Source of the DNA: Heyndrickxia camelliae
GTDB taxonomy: Bacteria; Bacillota; Bacilli; Bacillales; Bacillaceae_C
DNA length: 64,000 nt
Assembly (NCBI RefSeq): GCF_002844575.1
Contig: NZ_PIQO01000004.1
Coordinates: forward strand, 1 to 64,000
Direction of reading: 5' to 3'
In this document: positions 9,518 to 17,522 of the stretch, piece by piece
Layout of the letters: every line of letters starts with the position of its first letter
How positions within the stretch are numbered: position 1 is the stretch's first letter
Made by a program: the position numbers and the translations under genes
Notes under the pieces: generated by a model
The model's database searches: none
The model's input: only the letters and a program-made list of their open reading frames with translations
What the model was told of the DNA's origin: nothing

Positions 9518-10258
9518 ATGGAATCGAATGCTGTAGAATTGAGAAGGATTTCAAAGAGTTTTTCTGCTAATGGAAAGGTTGAAAAAGTACTTAATCAAAT
9601 CAATGGCACTGTTCAAACAGGCGCTATATTAAATATTCTTGGACCATCTGGTTCTGGAAAAAGCACTATTTTATCTATGTGTAATTTATTATTAGCACCC
9701 GATGAAGGAGAAGTATATATCCATGGTAAGGAAGTGAGAAAATGGAATATTCCTGAATTAAGGCAGAAAGTTGGAATTGCATTTCAATCCGCACCGATGA
9801 TTCCAGGAACCGTGCTAGATAATTTAATGCTTCCTGCAAACATTCATCAAATGACTATCCACCATCCAGAACAATATCTTAATAAGGTTGGGCTTCCAAC
9901 ATCTATGCTGCAAAAAAATGTTCAAGATTTATCAGGGGGTCAAAAACAACGTTTGGCATTAGCAAGAACATTAGTAAATCGTCCTTCGATACTATTATTA
10001 GACGAAATTACTTCCGCACTGGATCCGAGCTCCGTAAGAGAGATTGAAGAGCTTATACTAAGTATACATAAAGCAGAAAATACGACGATACTATGGGTGA
10101 CTCATGATTTAGAACAGGCAAGAAGGGTAGGAACAGAATGCTGGCTTATTGTTAATGGGGAATTGGTAGAACAAGGCACAAAGGACGAGTTTTTTTCTTC
10201 TCCAAAAGATGATCGGACAAAGCAGTTCTTGGCGAAGGGGATGAAGGCTTTAACATGA
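9518..10258 (+). CDS. FetA-like ABC transporter ATP-binding protein
   Basis: The 246-residue ATPase has all ABC motifs: Walker A GPSGSGKST near residue 43, signature LSGGQKQRLALAR, Walker B LLLDEITSALD and the H-loop VTHD. It overlaps the next gene by four bases (ATGA). Its partner is a UPF0014/FetB permease, and FetA-FetB of Escherichia coli is reported as an iron exporter. Here it is the energising subunit at the inner membrane face. The substrate is inferred from the partner family only. The start has GAGAGGTATACTATC upstream. Confidence 0.85.
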   Translation: MESNAVELRRISKSFSANGKVEKVLNQINGTVQTGAILNILGPSGSGKSTILSMCNLLLAPDEGEVYIHGKEVRKWNIPELRQKVGIAFQSAPMIPGTVLDNLMLPANIHQMTIHHPEQYLNKVGLPTSMLQKNVQDLSGGQKQRLALARTLVNRPSILLLDEITSALDPSSVREIEELILSIHKAENTTILWVTHDLEQARRVGTECWLIVNGELVEQGTKDEFFSSPKDDRTKQFLAKGMKALT

Positions 10259-11013
10259 ATACATTAGCGCTTATTCTAAGCTTTGGATTTGTATTTGCTG
10301 CTCTTATCCTATCGAAATCATTTAAATTAGGACTTGGAAAAGATCTTATTATAACCGCAATCCGAGCTACTATCCAATTATTAATTATTGGATATGTTTT
10401 AAAGGTAATTTTCGGTCTAAACAATCCAATTGTTATTATTGTGATGCTGTTAGCAATGATCTTTGTTGCTTCAAGAAATGCAGTAAAAAGAGCGAAAGGT
10501 TTACGAAATATCACATGGAAGATTTTTATTACCATTTTAATAGTGGAAACCATCACGATGGCGTTTTTGCTTAGTGTTCATATCATTCCTGCCACACCGC
10601 AATATATTATCTCGATAAGCGGAATGATTATCGGAAATTCAATGGTAATTGCAAGTTTGTATTTAAACCGATTGAAATCCGATTTGAATTTGCGGAAACA
10701 GGAGGTTCTCTTAATGTTGTCATTAGGGAGCACACCAAAGCAGGCTATTTTTCCAATTATTAAAGAATCTATTCGATCAAGTCTAATTCCAACAATAGAA
10801 AGTCAAAGAACAATTGGTTTAGTTCAATTACCTGGAATGATGACTGGGCAAATTGTAGCTGGGGCGGATCCAATCCATGCTGTAAGACTACAGTTATTAA
10901 TCGTCTTTATGATCATGTCTGCAGCCACATTTACGGGCATTATCTTGGGGCTTTTGATTTATCCTAGTTTATTTAATAAATATCAGCAATTAGTAGTTGA
11001 GGATTGGGAGTAA
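10255..11013 (+). CDS. FetB/UPF0014 family ABC permease
   Basis: This 252-residue integral membrane protein has about seven hydrophobic segments and the UPF0014 hallmarks: the early LGLGKDLIITAIRATIQLLI segment and the later LPGMMTGQIVAGADPIHAVR loop. The family includes E. coli FetB (YbbM), which acts in iron export, and plant ALS3/STAR2. It is translationally coupled to the ATPase gene, so the two form one two-gene exporter operon ending at the terminator at 11020. No Fur-like site was recognised upstream, so metal control is not shown. Confidence 0.87.
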   Translation: MNTLALILSFGFVFAALILSKSFKLGLGKDLIITAIRATIQLLIIGYVLKVIFGLNNPIVIIVMLLAMIFVASRNAVKRAKGLRNITWKIFITILIVETITMAFLLSVHIIPATPQYIISISGMIIGNSMVIASLYLNRLKSDLNLRKQEVLLMLSLGSTPKQAIFPIIKESIRSSLIPTIESQRTIGLVQLPGMMTGQIVAGADPIHAVRLQLLIVFMIMSAATFTGIILGLLIYPSLFNKYQQLVVEDWE

Positions 11014-11019
11014 ATTATA

Positions 11020-11067
11020 GATACCATAAAAAACACTTGGATGGTCCAAGTGTTTTTTTATGGTATC
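11020..11067. terminator. Strong bidirectional-looking terminator
   Basis: GATACCATAAAAAACACTTG pairs with its complement across a tiny loop (about 20 bp of stem), with A and T runs on the two flanks. It ends the FetAB-like operon. Confidence 0.88.
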
Positions 11068-11256
11068 TAGACTATTAATAGAAATTCCGGGAAATAATCA
11101 GCAGAAAAAATTATATTATTATACAATTTCAAAAATCGTATTATTTTAGTATAATATGACCTGGGAGTTTTATTATTTTGAAAAAGGGGTAAAGAAAAGG
11201 GAAACTATTACAAAATAATAATTGGATTTCTGCATGATATGAAAGGGGTAACATAT

Positions 11257-12867
11257 GTGAGCTCTATTAAAAGAAGTATGGGGACATTCAGTTTAATGAT
11301 GACTGGATTAGGCTCAATTATTGGATCAGGATGGTTATTTGGTGCCTGGAGGGCAGCTGGAATCGCTGGACCAGCTGCTATATTTTCTTGGATTATAGGA
11401 ATGATTGTTATTCTTTTTATTGCACTTTCCTATGCTGAACTGGGTTCTATGTTTCCAGAATCAGGAGGAATGGTACGCTACGCGCAATACACTCATGGCT
11501 CTTTTGTAGGTTTTATTGCTGCGTGGGCTAACTGGATTGCGATTGTATCTGTCATCCCAACTGAAGCCATTGCTTCGATTCAATATATGCATTCATGGCC
11601 ATTTGCATGGACTAAAACGCTTATGAACGGAAATGATTTAACCCTCTTTGGTATTGCACTAGTTATTGTACTTTTACTTATTTATTTCTTTTTAAACTAT
11701 TGGACAGTGCAATTATTCTCAAGAGCAAATAATTTAATTACTGTTTTTAAAATCATTATTCCGTTGTTGACAATTATCGGATTGATAACAGCAGGTTTTC
11801 ATCCTGGTAACTTCCATCTTCCTTCCCAAGGTTTTACACCAAATGGATGGTCAGGTGTCTTTACTGCGGTTGCTATTTCTGGGATTGTGTTTTCGTTTAA
11901 TGGATTTCAAAGTCCTATTAATATGGCCGGGGAGGCTAAAAATCCAAAACGTTCCATTCCAATTGCCATTATCGGCTCTTTACTAATTGCCGTCATTATT
12001 TATGTTTTGCTGCAAATTACATTTATAGGGGCAGTCAATCCGTCATTGGCAGCAAAAGGATGGGGTTCCATTGAATTTAGTTCGCCATTTGCTAACCTTG
12101 CTATTGCCCTTAGTGTTAATTGGCTGGCAATTGTATTATATTTAGATGCGTTCGTTTCCCCTTCCGGAACCGGAACCACTTATACTGCCACCACAGCAAG
12201 GATGATCTATGGGATGGAACAAAACGGCTATTTTCCAAAGATATTTGGAAAAATCCATCCGTTCTATGGAGTGCCAAGACCTGCGATGTTTTTCAATCTT
12301 GTCGTTAGTTTACTCTTCCTTTTTATCTTTAGAGGCTGGGGAGCATTAGCAGAAGTCATATCTGTTGCCACCATTATTTCATATATTTGTGGACCGATAT
12401 CTGTCATGGCACTACGTAAAATTGGTGTCCATTTTCGAAGACCCCTAAAAGTAAAAGGACTGTCTATCATCGCGCCTCTAGGTTTCATTTTCGCAACATT
12501 CATTTTATATTGGGCAAGATGGCCGCTTACCGGTGAGGTAATGTTTATTATGATTGTCGGATTACCGCTTTATTTTTATTATCAAATGAAGAATAAATGG
12601 GAGGGGTTTAGAAAAGATCTGAAAGCAAGTATATGGTTAATTGTGTATTTAATTGTCATGGCGCTATTTTCTTATTTAGGTAGCGAAAAGTTTGGCGGAA
12701 TAAACGTTATAAAATATGGATGGGATTTTATATTTCTGGTTGTTCTCTCGATTATATTTTATTACTGGGGTGTGAAAAGTGCATGGGAGAGCATATATTT
12801 AAAAGAAGCTGAGGAAGTAAATAAAGAGGCATACGCTACTGATAAGAAATCGAATCATGCAGGATAA
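11257..12867 (+). CDS. APC superfamily amino acid permease, aspartate:proton symporter-like
   Basis: A transporter of about 536 residues with about 12 or more membrane segments. The first carries the APC motif SIIGSGWLFG, followed by GIAGPAAIFSW and SYAELGSMFPESGGMVRYAQ. It resembles the Bacillus YveA/YbeC group, in which YveA is an aspartate/proton symporter. The substrate here is inferred from that resemblance. I chose the GTG at 11257 because GAAAGGGG lies about nine bases upstream and the product then begins MSSIKRSMGTFSLM; the in-frame ATG at 11239 overlaps this ribosome site. It is monocistronic, with terminators on both sides. Confidence 0.85.
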   Translation: MSSIKRSMGTFSLMMTGLGSIIGSGWLFGAWRAAGIAGPAAIFSWIIGMIVILFIALSYAELGSMFPESGGMVRYAQYTHGSFVGFIAAWANWIAIVSVIPTEAIASIQYMHSWPFAWTKTLMNGNDLTLFGIALVIVLLLIYFFLNYWTVQLFSRANNLITVFKIIIPLLTIIGLITAGFHPGNFHLPSQGFTPNGWSGVFTAVAISGIVFSFNGFQSPINMAGEAKNPKRSIPIAIIGSLLIAVIIYVLLQITFIGAVNPSLAAKGWGSIEFSSPFANLAIALSVNWLAIVLYLDAFVSPSGTGTTYTATTARMIYGMEQNGYFPKIFGKIHPFYGVPRPAMFFNLVVSLLFLFIFRGWGALAEVISVATIISYICGPISVMALRKIGVHFRRPLKVKGLSIIAPLGFIFATFILYWARWPLTGEVMFIMIVGLPLYFYYQMKNKWEGFRKDLKASIWLIVYLIVMALFSYLGSEKFGGINVIKYGWDFIFLVVLSIIFYYWGVKSAWESIYLKEAEEVNKEAYATDKKSNHAG

Positions 12868-12875
12868 AAGATCAC

Positions 12876-12912
12876 AACACTCGCGAAAATACTTGCGGGT
12901 GTTTTTATTTTT
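12876..12912 (+). terminator. Intrinsic terminator
   Basis: AACACTCGC pairs with GCGGGTGTT (one G-T pair) around a 10-base loop and is followed by TTTATTTTT. Confidence 0.75.
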
Positions 12913-13028
12913 AATTTAATAAAAAGGGGTCGAAGGAAAAATATGCATATTATCTAAATATTAGCAGGATTAAAGTGGATTTACTCGAATAATATTGAAT
13001 AGACATAAATCAATAAGAGGAGATTCAT

Positions 13029-13787
13029 ATGCATTTTCCTGTTTATATTTTTGGGATTCATCCTCATCTTTTATTTGAATCATTATCCTACTTTATTGGA
13101 TTTCGCGTTTATTTATATACAAGAAATAAAGGTCGAATTCCGATGGAAAAAGCAATGTGGGTTATCGTTGGGGCAATTTTTGGCGCGGCTTTTGGTTCGA
13201 AACTTGTGTATTGGTTTGAAGATCCTATTAAAACGTTCCATCATTGGAATAACCTTACTTATATGATGGAAGGGAAGACGATTGTTGGTGGACTCTTAGG
13301 TGGCCTCATAGGGGTGGAGTCAGCAAAGAAAATCATTGGCTGGAAGAATTCTACCGGTGATGATTTTGTTCTACCAATAGCGGTTGGAATGATGATTGGA
13401 AGAGTTGGCTGCTTCTTAACGGGGCTGGATGATCATACATATGGAATTGCGACAACCTGGTTCACCGGAATTGATTTTGGTGATGGAGAGAAGCGTCATC
13501 CTACACAAATCTATGAAATGGTTTTTCTATTATTCCTCGTCATTATTTTAATGGTCATGAAGAAAAAACAGTTCGTCGTGTGGGAAGGATATTTGTTTCA
13601 ATTGTTTATGCTTAGCTACTTAGCTTTTCGATTCTTGATTGATTTTATTAAACCAACTCCTCATCCATATTTTCACTTAAATAATATACAGCTTGCTTGT
13701 ATTTTGGGAATGATTTATTATGTTCAACTTCTTGTGAAAAAGTCGATATTCCTCAATAAAAGAATGGAGAATCAGCATGCCAAATAG
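13029..13787 (+). CDS. Lgt-family (prolipoprotein diacylglyceryl transferase-like) protein with altered active site
   Basis: The 252-residue, multi-pass membrane protein keeps the Lgt architecture: VGGLLGGLIG at about 87-95, GRVGCFLTG at 124-132, RHPTQIYE at 156-163 and AFRFLIDF at 199-206. True Lgt enzymes have HGGL, GRxGNFxNxE and a final RFLxEF. Here the catalytic His position is Val86, the Asn is Cys128, the Glu is missing and the last Glu is Asp205, while the two arginines, Arg125 and Arg201, are kept. So it probably does not diacylglycerate prelipoproteins, although it may still bind phosphatidylglycerol; that is inference. AGAGGAGA precedes the ATG. Its end overlaps the radical SAM gene by 11 bases. 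Confidence 0.85.
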   Translation: MHFPVYIFGIHPHLLFESLSYFIGFRVYLYTRNKGRIPMEKAMWVIVGAIFGAAFGSKLVYWFEDPIKTFHHWNNLTYMMEGKTIVGGLLGGLIGVESAKKIIGWKNSTGDDFVLPIAVGMMIGRVGCFLTGLDDHTYGIATTWFTGIDFGDGEKRHPTQIYEMVFLLFLVIILMVMKKKQFVVWEGYLFQLFMLSYLAFRFLIDFIKPTPHPYFHLNNIQLACILGMIYYVQLLVKKSIFLNKRMENQHAK

Positions 13788-15183
13788 ACCATATACTTAT
13801 TATGATTTAACCATTAGTATTTGTTCCAAGTGCTTACGCAAAGTCGAAGCAAAAATTATTTTTGAAAATGAAAAAGTATATATGGTGAAAACCTGTATGA
13901 AACACGGAAAGGAAAAAGTGTTAATCTCTACAGATATTGAGTATTACAAATGGTGCAGAGAATTTATTAAACCTTCCGAAATGCCACATCGTTGGAATAC
14001 CACGATAAAATATGGCTGTCCATATGATTGCGGTCTATGCCCAGATCATGAACAACATAGTTGTCTGACCTTGCTGGAAATAACCGAGAGATGCAATCTC
14101 AAATGCCCAATTTGCTATGCGGAATCATCTCCGCACACAGGGTCATTCCGATCCTTAGAACAAATTGAATTCATGCTTAACGCTATTGTTGAAAACGAAA
14201 AAGAGCCAGATATTATTCAAATCAGCGGCGGGGAGCCAACGATCCACCCTCAGTTCTTCGAGATATTGGATATGGTAAAGTCAAAACCTGTAAAACATAT
14301 TATGGTAAATACCAATGGCCTGAAAATTGCCGGAGATAAAGAATTTGTAAAACGACTTGCAGAATACAAACCAGGCTTTGAAATCTATTTGCAATTTGAT
14401 AGTTTTGAAGCGGATTCTTTAAAAGAACTACGCGGTGTGGACTTAACGAAGGTAAGACAAAAAGCCATCGATAACTTAAATGAACATAATATTTCTACGA
14501 CATTAGTTGTCACGTTAAAAAAGGGTCTTAATGATCATGAAGTTGGGAAAATCATTCAATACGGCTTAGAACAAAAATGTGTCCGCGGCGTTACCTTCCA
14601 GCCAATTCAAAGTGCTGGAAGATTAGAAGATTTTGATCCAAAAACGGATCGTTTAACCTTAAGTGAAGTTAGGCAGATGATTATCGATCAATCCGGTGTT
14701 TTCGGTGAAAAAGATATGGTTCCAGTCCCGTGCCACCCAGATGCATTGGCGATGGGCTATGCCTTCAAAATGAATGGTATAGTCACACCTCTTACAGGAA
14801 TGATTGATCATCGAATTTTGCTGGAAGGGGAACGTAATACAATTGTTTTCGAACAGGATGAAAATATCCGCAATATGATCTTTAAAGTATTTTCCCTTAA
14901 TCATTCACCTGATTCATCTGCTATGTCGTTAAAAGACTTATTATGTTGTTTGCCAAAAGTCAATTTACCTGGCGATATTGGCTATGATAATGTTTTTCGC
15001 GTCATTATCATGCAATTTCAGGATGCTCATAATTTTGATGTACGATCTGTGAAAAAATCTTGTGTTCATATTGCTCATCCAGATGGCAGAATTATTCCGT
15101 TTGACACCTATAATTTGTTTTACAGAGATGAAAAGGAACTAGAATTGATGAAAATCCAAGAAGAAATATTAGCTGGCAGATGA
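13777..15183 (+). CDS. Cysteine-rich radical SAM protein, COG1964/tetraether-synthase-like
   Basis: The 468-residue protein has the radical SAM cluster motif CNLKCPIC (Cys106, Cys110, Cys113) and GGEPT at 151-155. Before it is an extra cysteine set: Cys16, Cys19 and Cys40 in a zinc- or rubredoxin-like arrangement, and CPYDCGLC (81, 85, 88) with Cys96. The C-terminus has SCVHIAHPDGRIIPF and YNLFYRD. This layout resembles COG1964 proteins, which include the archaeal tetraether lipid synthase Tes (MJ0619), a lipid-modifying enzyme with several Fe-S clusters. A lipid substrate here is inference, supported by the overlap with an Lgt-like, possibly lipid-binding, membrane protein. MoaA-like or peptide-modifying activity is less likely because no precursor gene is adjacent. 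Confidence 0.85.
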   Translation: MPNRPYTYYDLTISICSKCLRKVEAKIIFENEKVYMVKTCMKHGKEKVLISTDIEYYKWCREFIKPSEMPHRWNTTIKYGCPYDCGLCPDHEQHSCLTLLEITERCNLKCPICYAESSPHTGSFRSLEQIEFMLNAIVENEKEPDIIQISGGEPTIHPQFFEILDMVKSKPVKHIMVNTNGLKIAGDKEFVKRLAEYKPGFEIYLQFDSFEADSLKELRGVDLTKVRQKAIDNLNEHNISTTLVVTLKKGLNDHEVGKIIQYGLEQKCVRGVTFQPIQSAGRLEDFDPKTDRLTLSEVRQMIIDQSGVFGEKDMVPVPCHPDALAMGYAFKMNGIVTPLTGMIDHRILLEGERNTIVFEQDENIRNMIFKVFSLNHSPDSSAMSLKDLLCCLPKVNLPGDIGYDNVFRVIIMQFQDAHNFDVRSVKKSCVHIAHPDGRIIPFDTYNLFYRDEKELELMKIQEEILAGR

Positions 15184-15199
15184 TCGAAGGGGTGAAAAG

Positions 15200-15493
15200 A
15201 TGACAGATCATGATAGTTCCATAAAAAAACCCTCCGAACCAAAAGAAGAGGGAAGCATTTGGGCTGGAATTGGTATTGGGATAGGTATTTATCTCATTAC
15301 TTTCTTTATTGAGATGAAGTTTGCTTTACTATTTTTTGCCGGTCCTATTGTTCATCTGTTTGCTATCATTTTCTTTTTTGCAAAAGGGAAAAAATTCACA
15401 GGAATTGGTTTGCTTATACTTGCAGGGATCATGATACTACTGGCTTCCGCATGTTTTGGGCTTATTATTTTTTCATTAAACAATGGTGGATAG
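15200..15493 (+). CDS. Small two- to three-span membrane protein of the radical SAM operon
   Basis: A 97-residue protein with a charged N-terminal tail of about 20 residues, then hydrophobic segments at about 22-45, 48-62 and 70-92, including glycine-rich GIGIGIGIYLI. I do not recognise the family. It begins 16 bases after the radical SAM gene, behind GAAGGGGTGAAAAG, so it is almost certainly in the same operon as the Lgt-like and radical SAM genes. A role as a membrane anchor or accessory protein is a guess. Confidence 0.75.
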   Translation: MTDHDSSIKKPSEPKEEGSIWAGIGIGIGIYLITFFIEMKFALLFFAGPIVHLFAIIFFFAKGKKFTGIGLLILAGIMILLASACFGLIIFSLNNGG

Positions 15494-15513
15494 GTATAAT
15501 TAGATGAAATACA

Positions 15514-15554
15514 CTCCTTTTTCATAGTATAGTAGAGGTAGCTAGAAAAAGGAG
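15514..15554 (+). promoter_or_regulatory. Inverted repeat covering the exoA ribosome site
   Basis: CTCCTTTTTC at 15514-15523 is the exact complement of GAAAAAGGAG at 15545-15554. The second arm contains the exoA ribosome site AAAAAGGAG, ten bases before the ATG. A TATAAT lies at about 15495-15500, so a transcript starting just downstream could carry the whole hairpin and mask the ribosome site. Confidence 0.5.
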
Positions 15555-15563
15555 AAGATTTGA

Positions 15564-16319
15564 ATGAAGTTAGTATCATGGAATGTGAATGGACTAAGAG
15601 CCTGTGTGAAAAAGGGGTTTTTAGATTATTTTAAAGACATAGATGCGGATATTTTTTGTGTACAGGAAACAAAACTGCAAGACGGTCAAATAGAATTGGA
15701 TTTAGATGGCTATTATCAATATTGGAATTATGCGCTGAAAAAAGGCTATTCCGGAACAGCTATTTTTACCAAGCGAAAACCTTTGTCGGTCCAATATGGT
15801 TTTGATAAGGATGAATACGAGCCGGAGGGAAGAATTATAACGCTGGAGTTTGCAGATTTCTATATGGTGAATGTATACACGCCTAACTCTCAACGTGATT
15901 TGGCAAGGCTAGATAAACGGTTGGCCTGGGAAGATAAAATCCGGGATTATTTAATAGAATTAGATTCCAGAAAACCTATTATCCTTTGCGGAGATTTAAA
16001 CGTTGCTCATATGGAGATAGATTTAAAAAATGCAAAATCGAATAGAGGCAATTCTGGTTTTACAGATGAGGAACGTGGTAAAATGACAGATTTGCTCCAA
16101 TCCGGCTTTATGGATACATTTCGAACTCTATATCCGGATAAAGAAGGCGCCTATACATGGTGGTCTTATATGAATAAGGTAAGGGAGCGCAATATTGGAT
16201 GGCGGATTGATTATTTTATAACTTCTGTAAGACTTCGGGAGAAAATAATAGACGCTGGAATTCATCCTGAAATTATGGGTAGTGACCATTGTCCTGTTTT
16301 CCTTGAAATAGATATGTAG
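15564..16319 (+). CDS. exoA: Exodeoxyribonuclease III / AP endonuclease
   Basis: ExoA cleaves DNA at abasic sites and trims 3' blocked ends in base excision repair. The 251-residue protein carries the family motifs in order: SWNVNGLRA at the N-terminus, FCVQETKL with the metal-binding Glu, the LCGDLNVAH block, TWWSY, and IDYFITS followed by GSDHCPV with the catalytic Asp-His pair. Length and motifs match Bacillus ExoA closely. It appears monocistronic and is followed by a terminator. Confidence 0.95.
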   Translation: MKLVSWNVNGLRACVKKGFLDYFKDIDADIFCVQETKLQDGQIELDLDGYYQYWNYALKKGYSGTAIFTKRKPLSVQYGFDKDEYEPEGRIITLEFADFYMVNVYTPNSQRDLARLDKRLAWEDKIRDYLIELDSRKPIILCGDLNVAHMEIDLKNAKSNRGNSGFTDEERGKMTDLLQSGFMDTFRTLYPDKEGAYTWWSYMNKVRERNIGWRIDYFITSVRLREKIIDAGIHPEIMGSDHCPVFLEIDM

Positions 16320-16325
16320 TTAATT

Positions 16326-16366
16326 AAGGCGCTTATTGTGATGAAAGCAATCAAGTGCCTTTTTTC
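16326..16366 (+). terminator. Intrinsic terminator after exoA
   Basis: AAGGCGCTTATTG pairs with CAATCAAGTGCCTT with one small bulge and is followed by a T run. Confidence 0.75.
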
Positions 16367-16448
16367 CTAAATCGAACGAAAAAACGCTTTATTATTGTCT
16401 GAATATATTGTATATTAATAAATAGTGGATTTAGATGAGGTGAATTTT

Positions 16449-16670
16449 TTGGAAGATATTATTATTATGGCTATTATCTTTGCTGTGCCAATTGTTGCGA
16501 TTATTACGAGTCACTTTCAGAAAACTGCAAGAATAAAAGCTAGCTATATAAAAGATCAATTAGAAATAGAAAAGCTTAAACATGAAAATTATTTACTGGA
16601 AACCCAAAAGCTGAAGCTTGAGCTGGAGAAAATGCAGATGGTGACGGAGGACAAAACGAAAATATTATGA
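16449..16670 (+). CDS. Small membrane-anchored coiled-coil protein
   Basis: A protein of about 73 residues with one N-terminal membrane segment (IIIMAIIFAVPIVAIITS) and then a highly charged helix rich in Leu, Glu and Lys (LEIEKLKHENYLLETQKLKL) that looks like a coiled coil. I chose the TTG at 16449 because GATGAGGTG lies seven bases upstream; the in-frame GTG at 16425 has no site. The family is not recognised. Its shape suits a membrane-tethered scaffold, but no partner is suggested by neighbours. Confidence 0.65.
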   Translation: MEDIIIMAIIFAVPIVAIITSHFQKTARIKASYIKDQLEIEKLKHENYLLETQKLKLELEKMQMVTEDKTKIL

Positions 16671-16676
16671 TGGGTC

Positions 16677-16710
16677 AAAAGGAAATCATTTAATGGATTT
16701 CCTTTTTTTA
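16677..16710 (+). terminator. Intrinsic terminator
   Basis: AAAGGAAATC and GGATTTCCTTT form the stem, with a T run following. Confidence 0.75.
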
Positions 16711-16769
16711 TGTAACGTTTTAAGGAAACCTACGTCTAAATAATGGAAATCAATTTTGGGGGGGATTGG

Positions 16770-17333
16770 ATGAGGAAATGGAAGATAATTATTGCTATTG
16801 GATGTTTGATCATGATTGGATATATAGGATTCACTTATTTCCAAATAAAGCAAACCGCAAAGGAGCGTCCGCCTAAGAACGTTCCTTATCTCATTATCTT
16901 AGGTGCAAAAGTAAAAGGAGATAAGATGTCAAAGGCATTGTATGAAAGGGCAAAAACAGGATTAGTTTACCTGCAGGATAATCCTCAGACAAAAGTCATT
17001 GTAACTGGTGGACAGGGAGCAGATGAGAAAATTTCGGAGGCAGAAGCCGCCCGTAGATTTTTTGTGGAACAAGGTATTGATAAAGAACGAATTTTAATAG
17101 AAAAACGTTCCGTTACTACATATGAAAACATTAAATTTTCTAAAAAACTATATAATGTCAAGGAAGCGGTTATTGTTAGCAATGATTTTCATGTATTTCG
17201 AGCTATCAAATTATCAGAGGGACTAGGAATAAAGTCTTATCCTTTAGCAGCAGAAACACCAAAAGTTGTAAAAGCAAAATTATATGGAAGAGAATATCTT
17301 GCCATCTTAAAATGGAGAATAACAGGGAAATAA
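16770..17333 (+). CDS. YdcF/SanA-like DUF218 family protein
   Basis: The protein of about 187 residues has one N-terminal membrane anchor (IIIAIGCLIMIGYIGFTYF) and a DUF218 domain: YLIILGAKV, VTGGQGADE, ISEAEAARRFF and VSNDFHVFRA. DUF218 proteins are linked to cell-envelope functions (E. coli SanA, ElyC), but their activity is unknown. I prefer the ATG at 16770, which follows a GGGGGGGATT site and starts directly before the anchor; the in-frame ATG at 16743 lacks such a site. The domain should face outward. Confidence 0.85.
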   Translation: MRKWKIIIAIGCLIMIGYIGFTYFQIKQTAKERPPKNVPYLIILGAKVKGDKMSKALYERAKTGLVYLQDNPQTKVIVTGGQGADEKISEAEAARRFFVEQGIDKERILIEKRSVTTYENIKFSKKLYNVKEAVIVSNDFHVFRAIKLSEGLGIKSYPLAAETPKVVKAKLYGREYLAILKWRITGK

Positions 17334-17393
17334 TATAGTTGTAGAACTAGACATGAACGAATATCTGAAACAATCCTTATACTTTCTTATCAA

Positions 17394-17437
17394 AAAAGGA
17401 AATCATCCTCTTTAAAACGGTTTGATCTCCTTTTTTT
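17394..17437 (+). terminator. Intrinsic terminator
   Basis: AAAAAAGGAAATCA pairs imperfectly with TGATCTCCTTTTTT and overlaps the T run. Confidence 0.6.
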
Positions 17438-17522
17438 ATAGTATTCTATAATTGGATATTCCACATTTTTCAATTTTTTACTATAATTAAATAATAATCT
17501 AAAAGCAGGGGTTGAAAGAATA

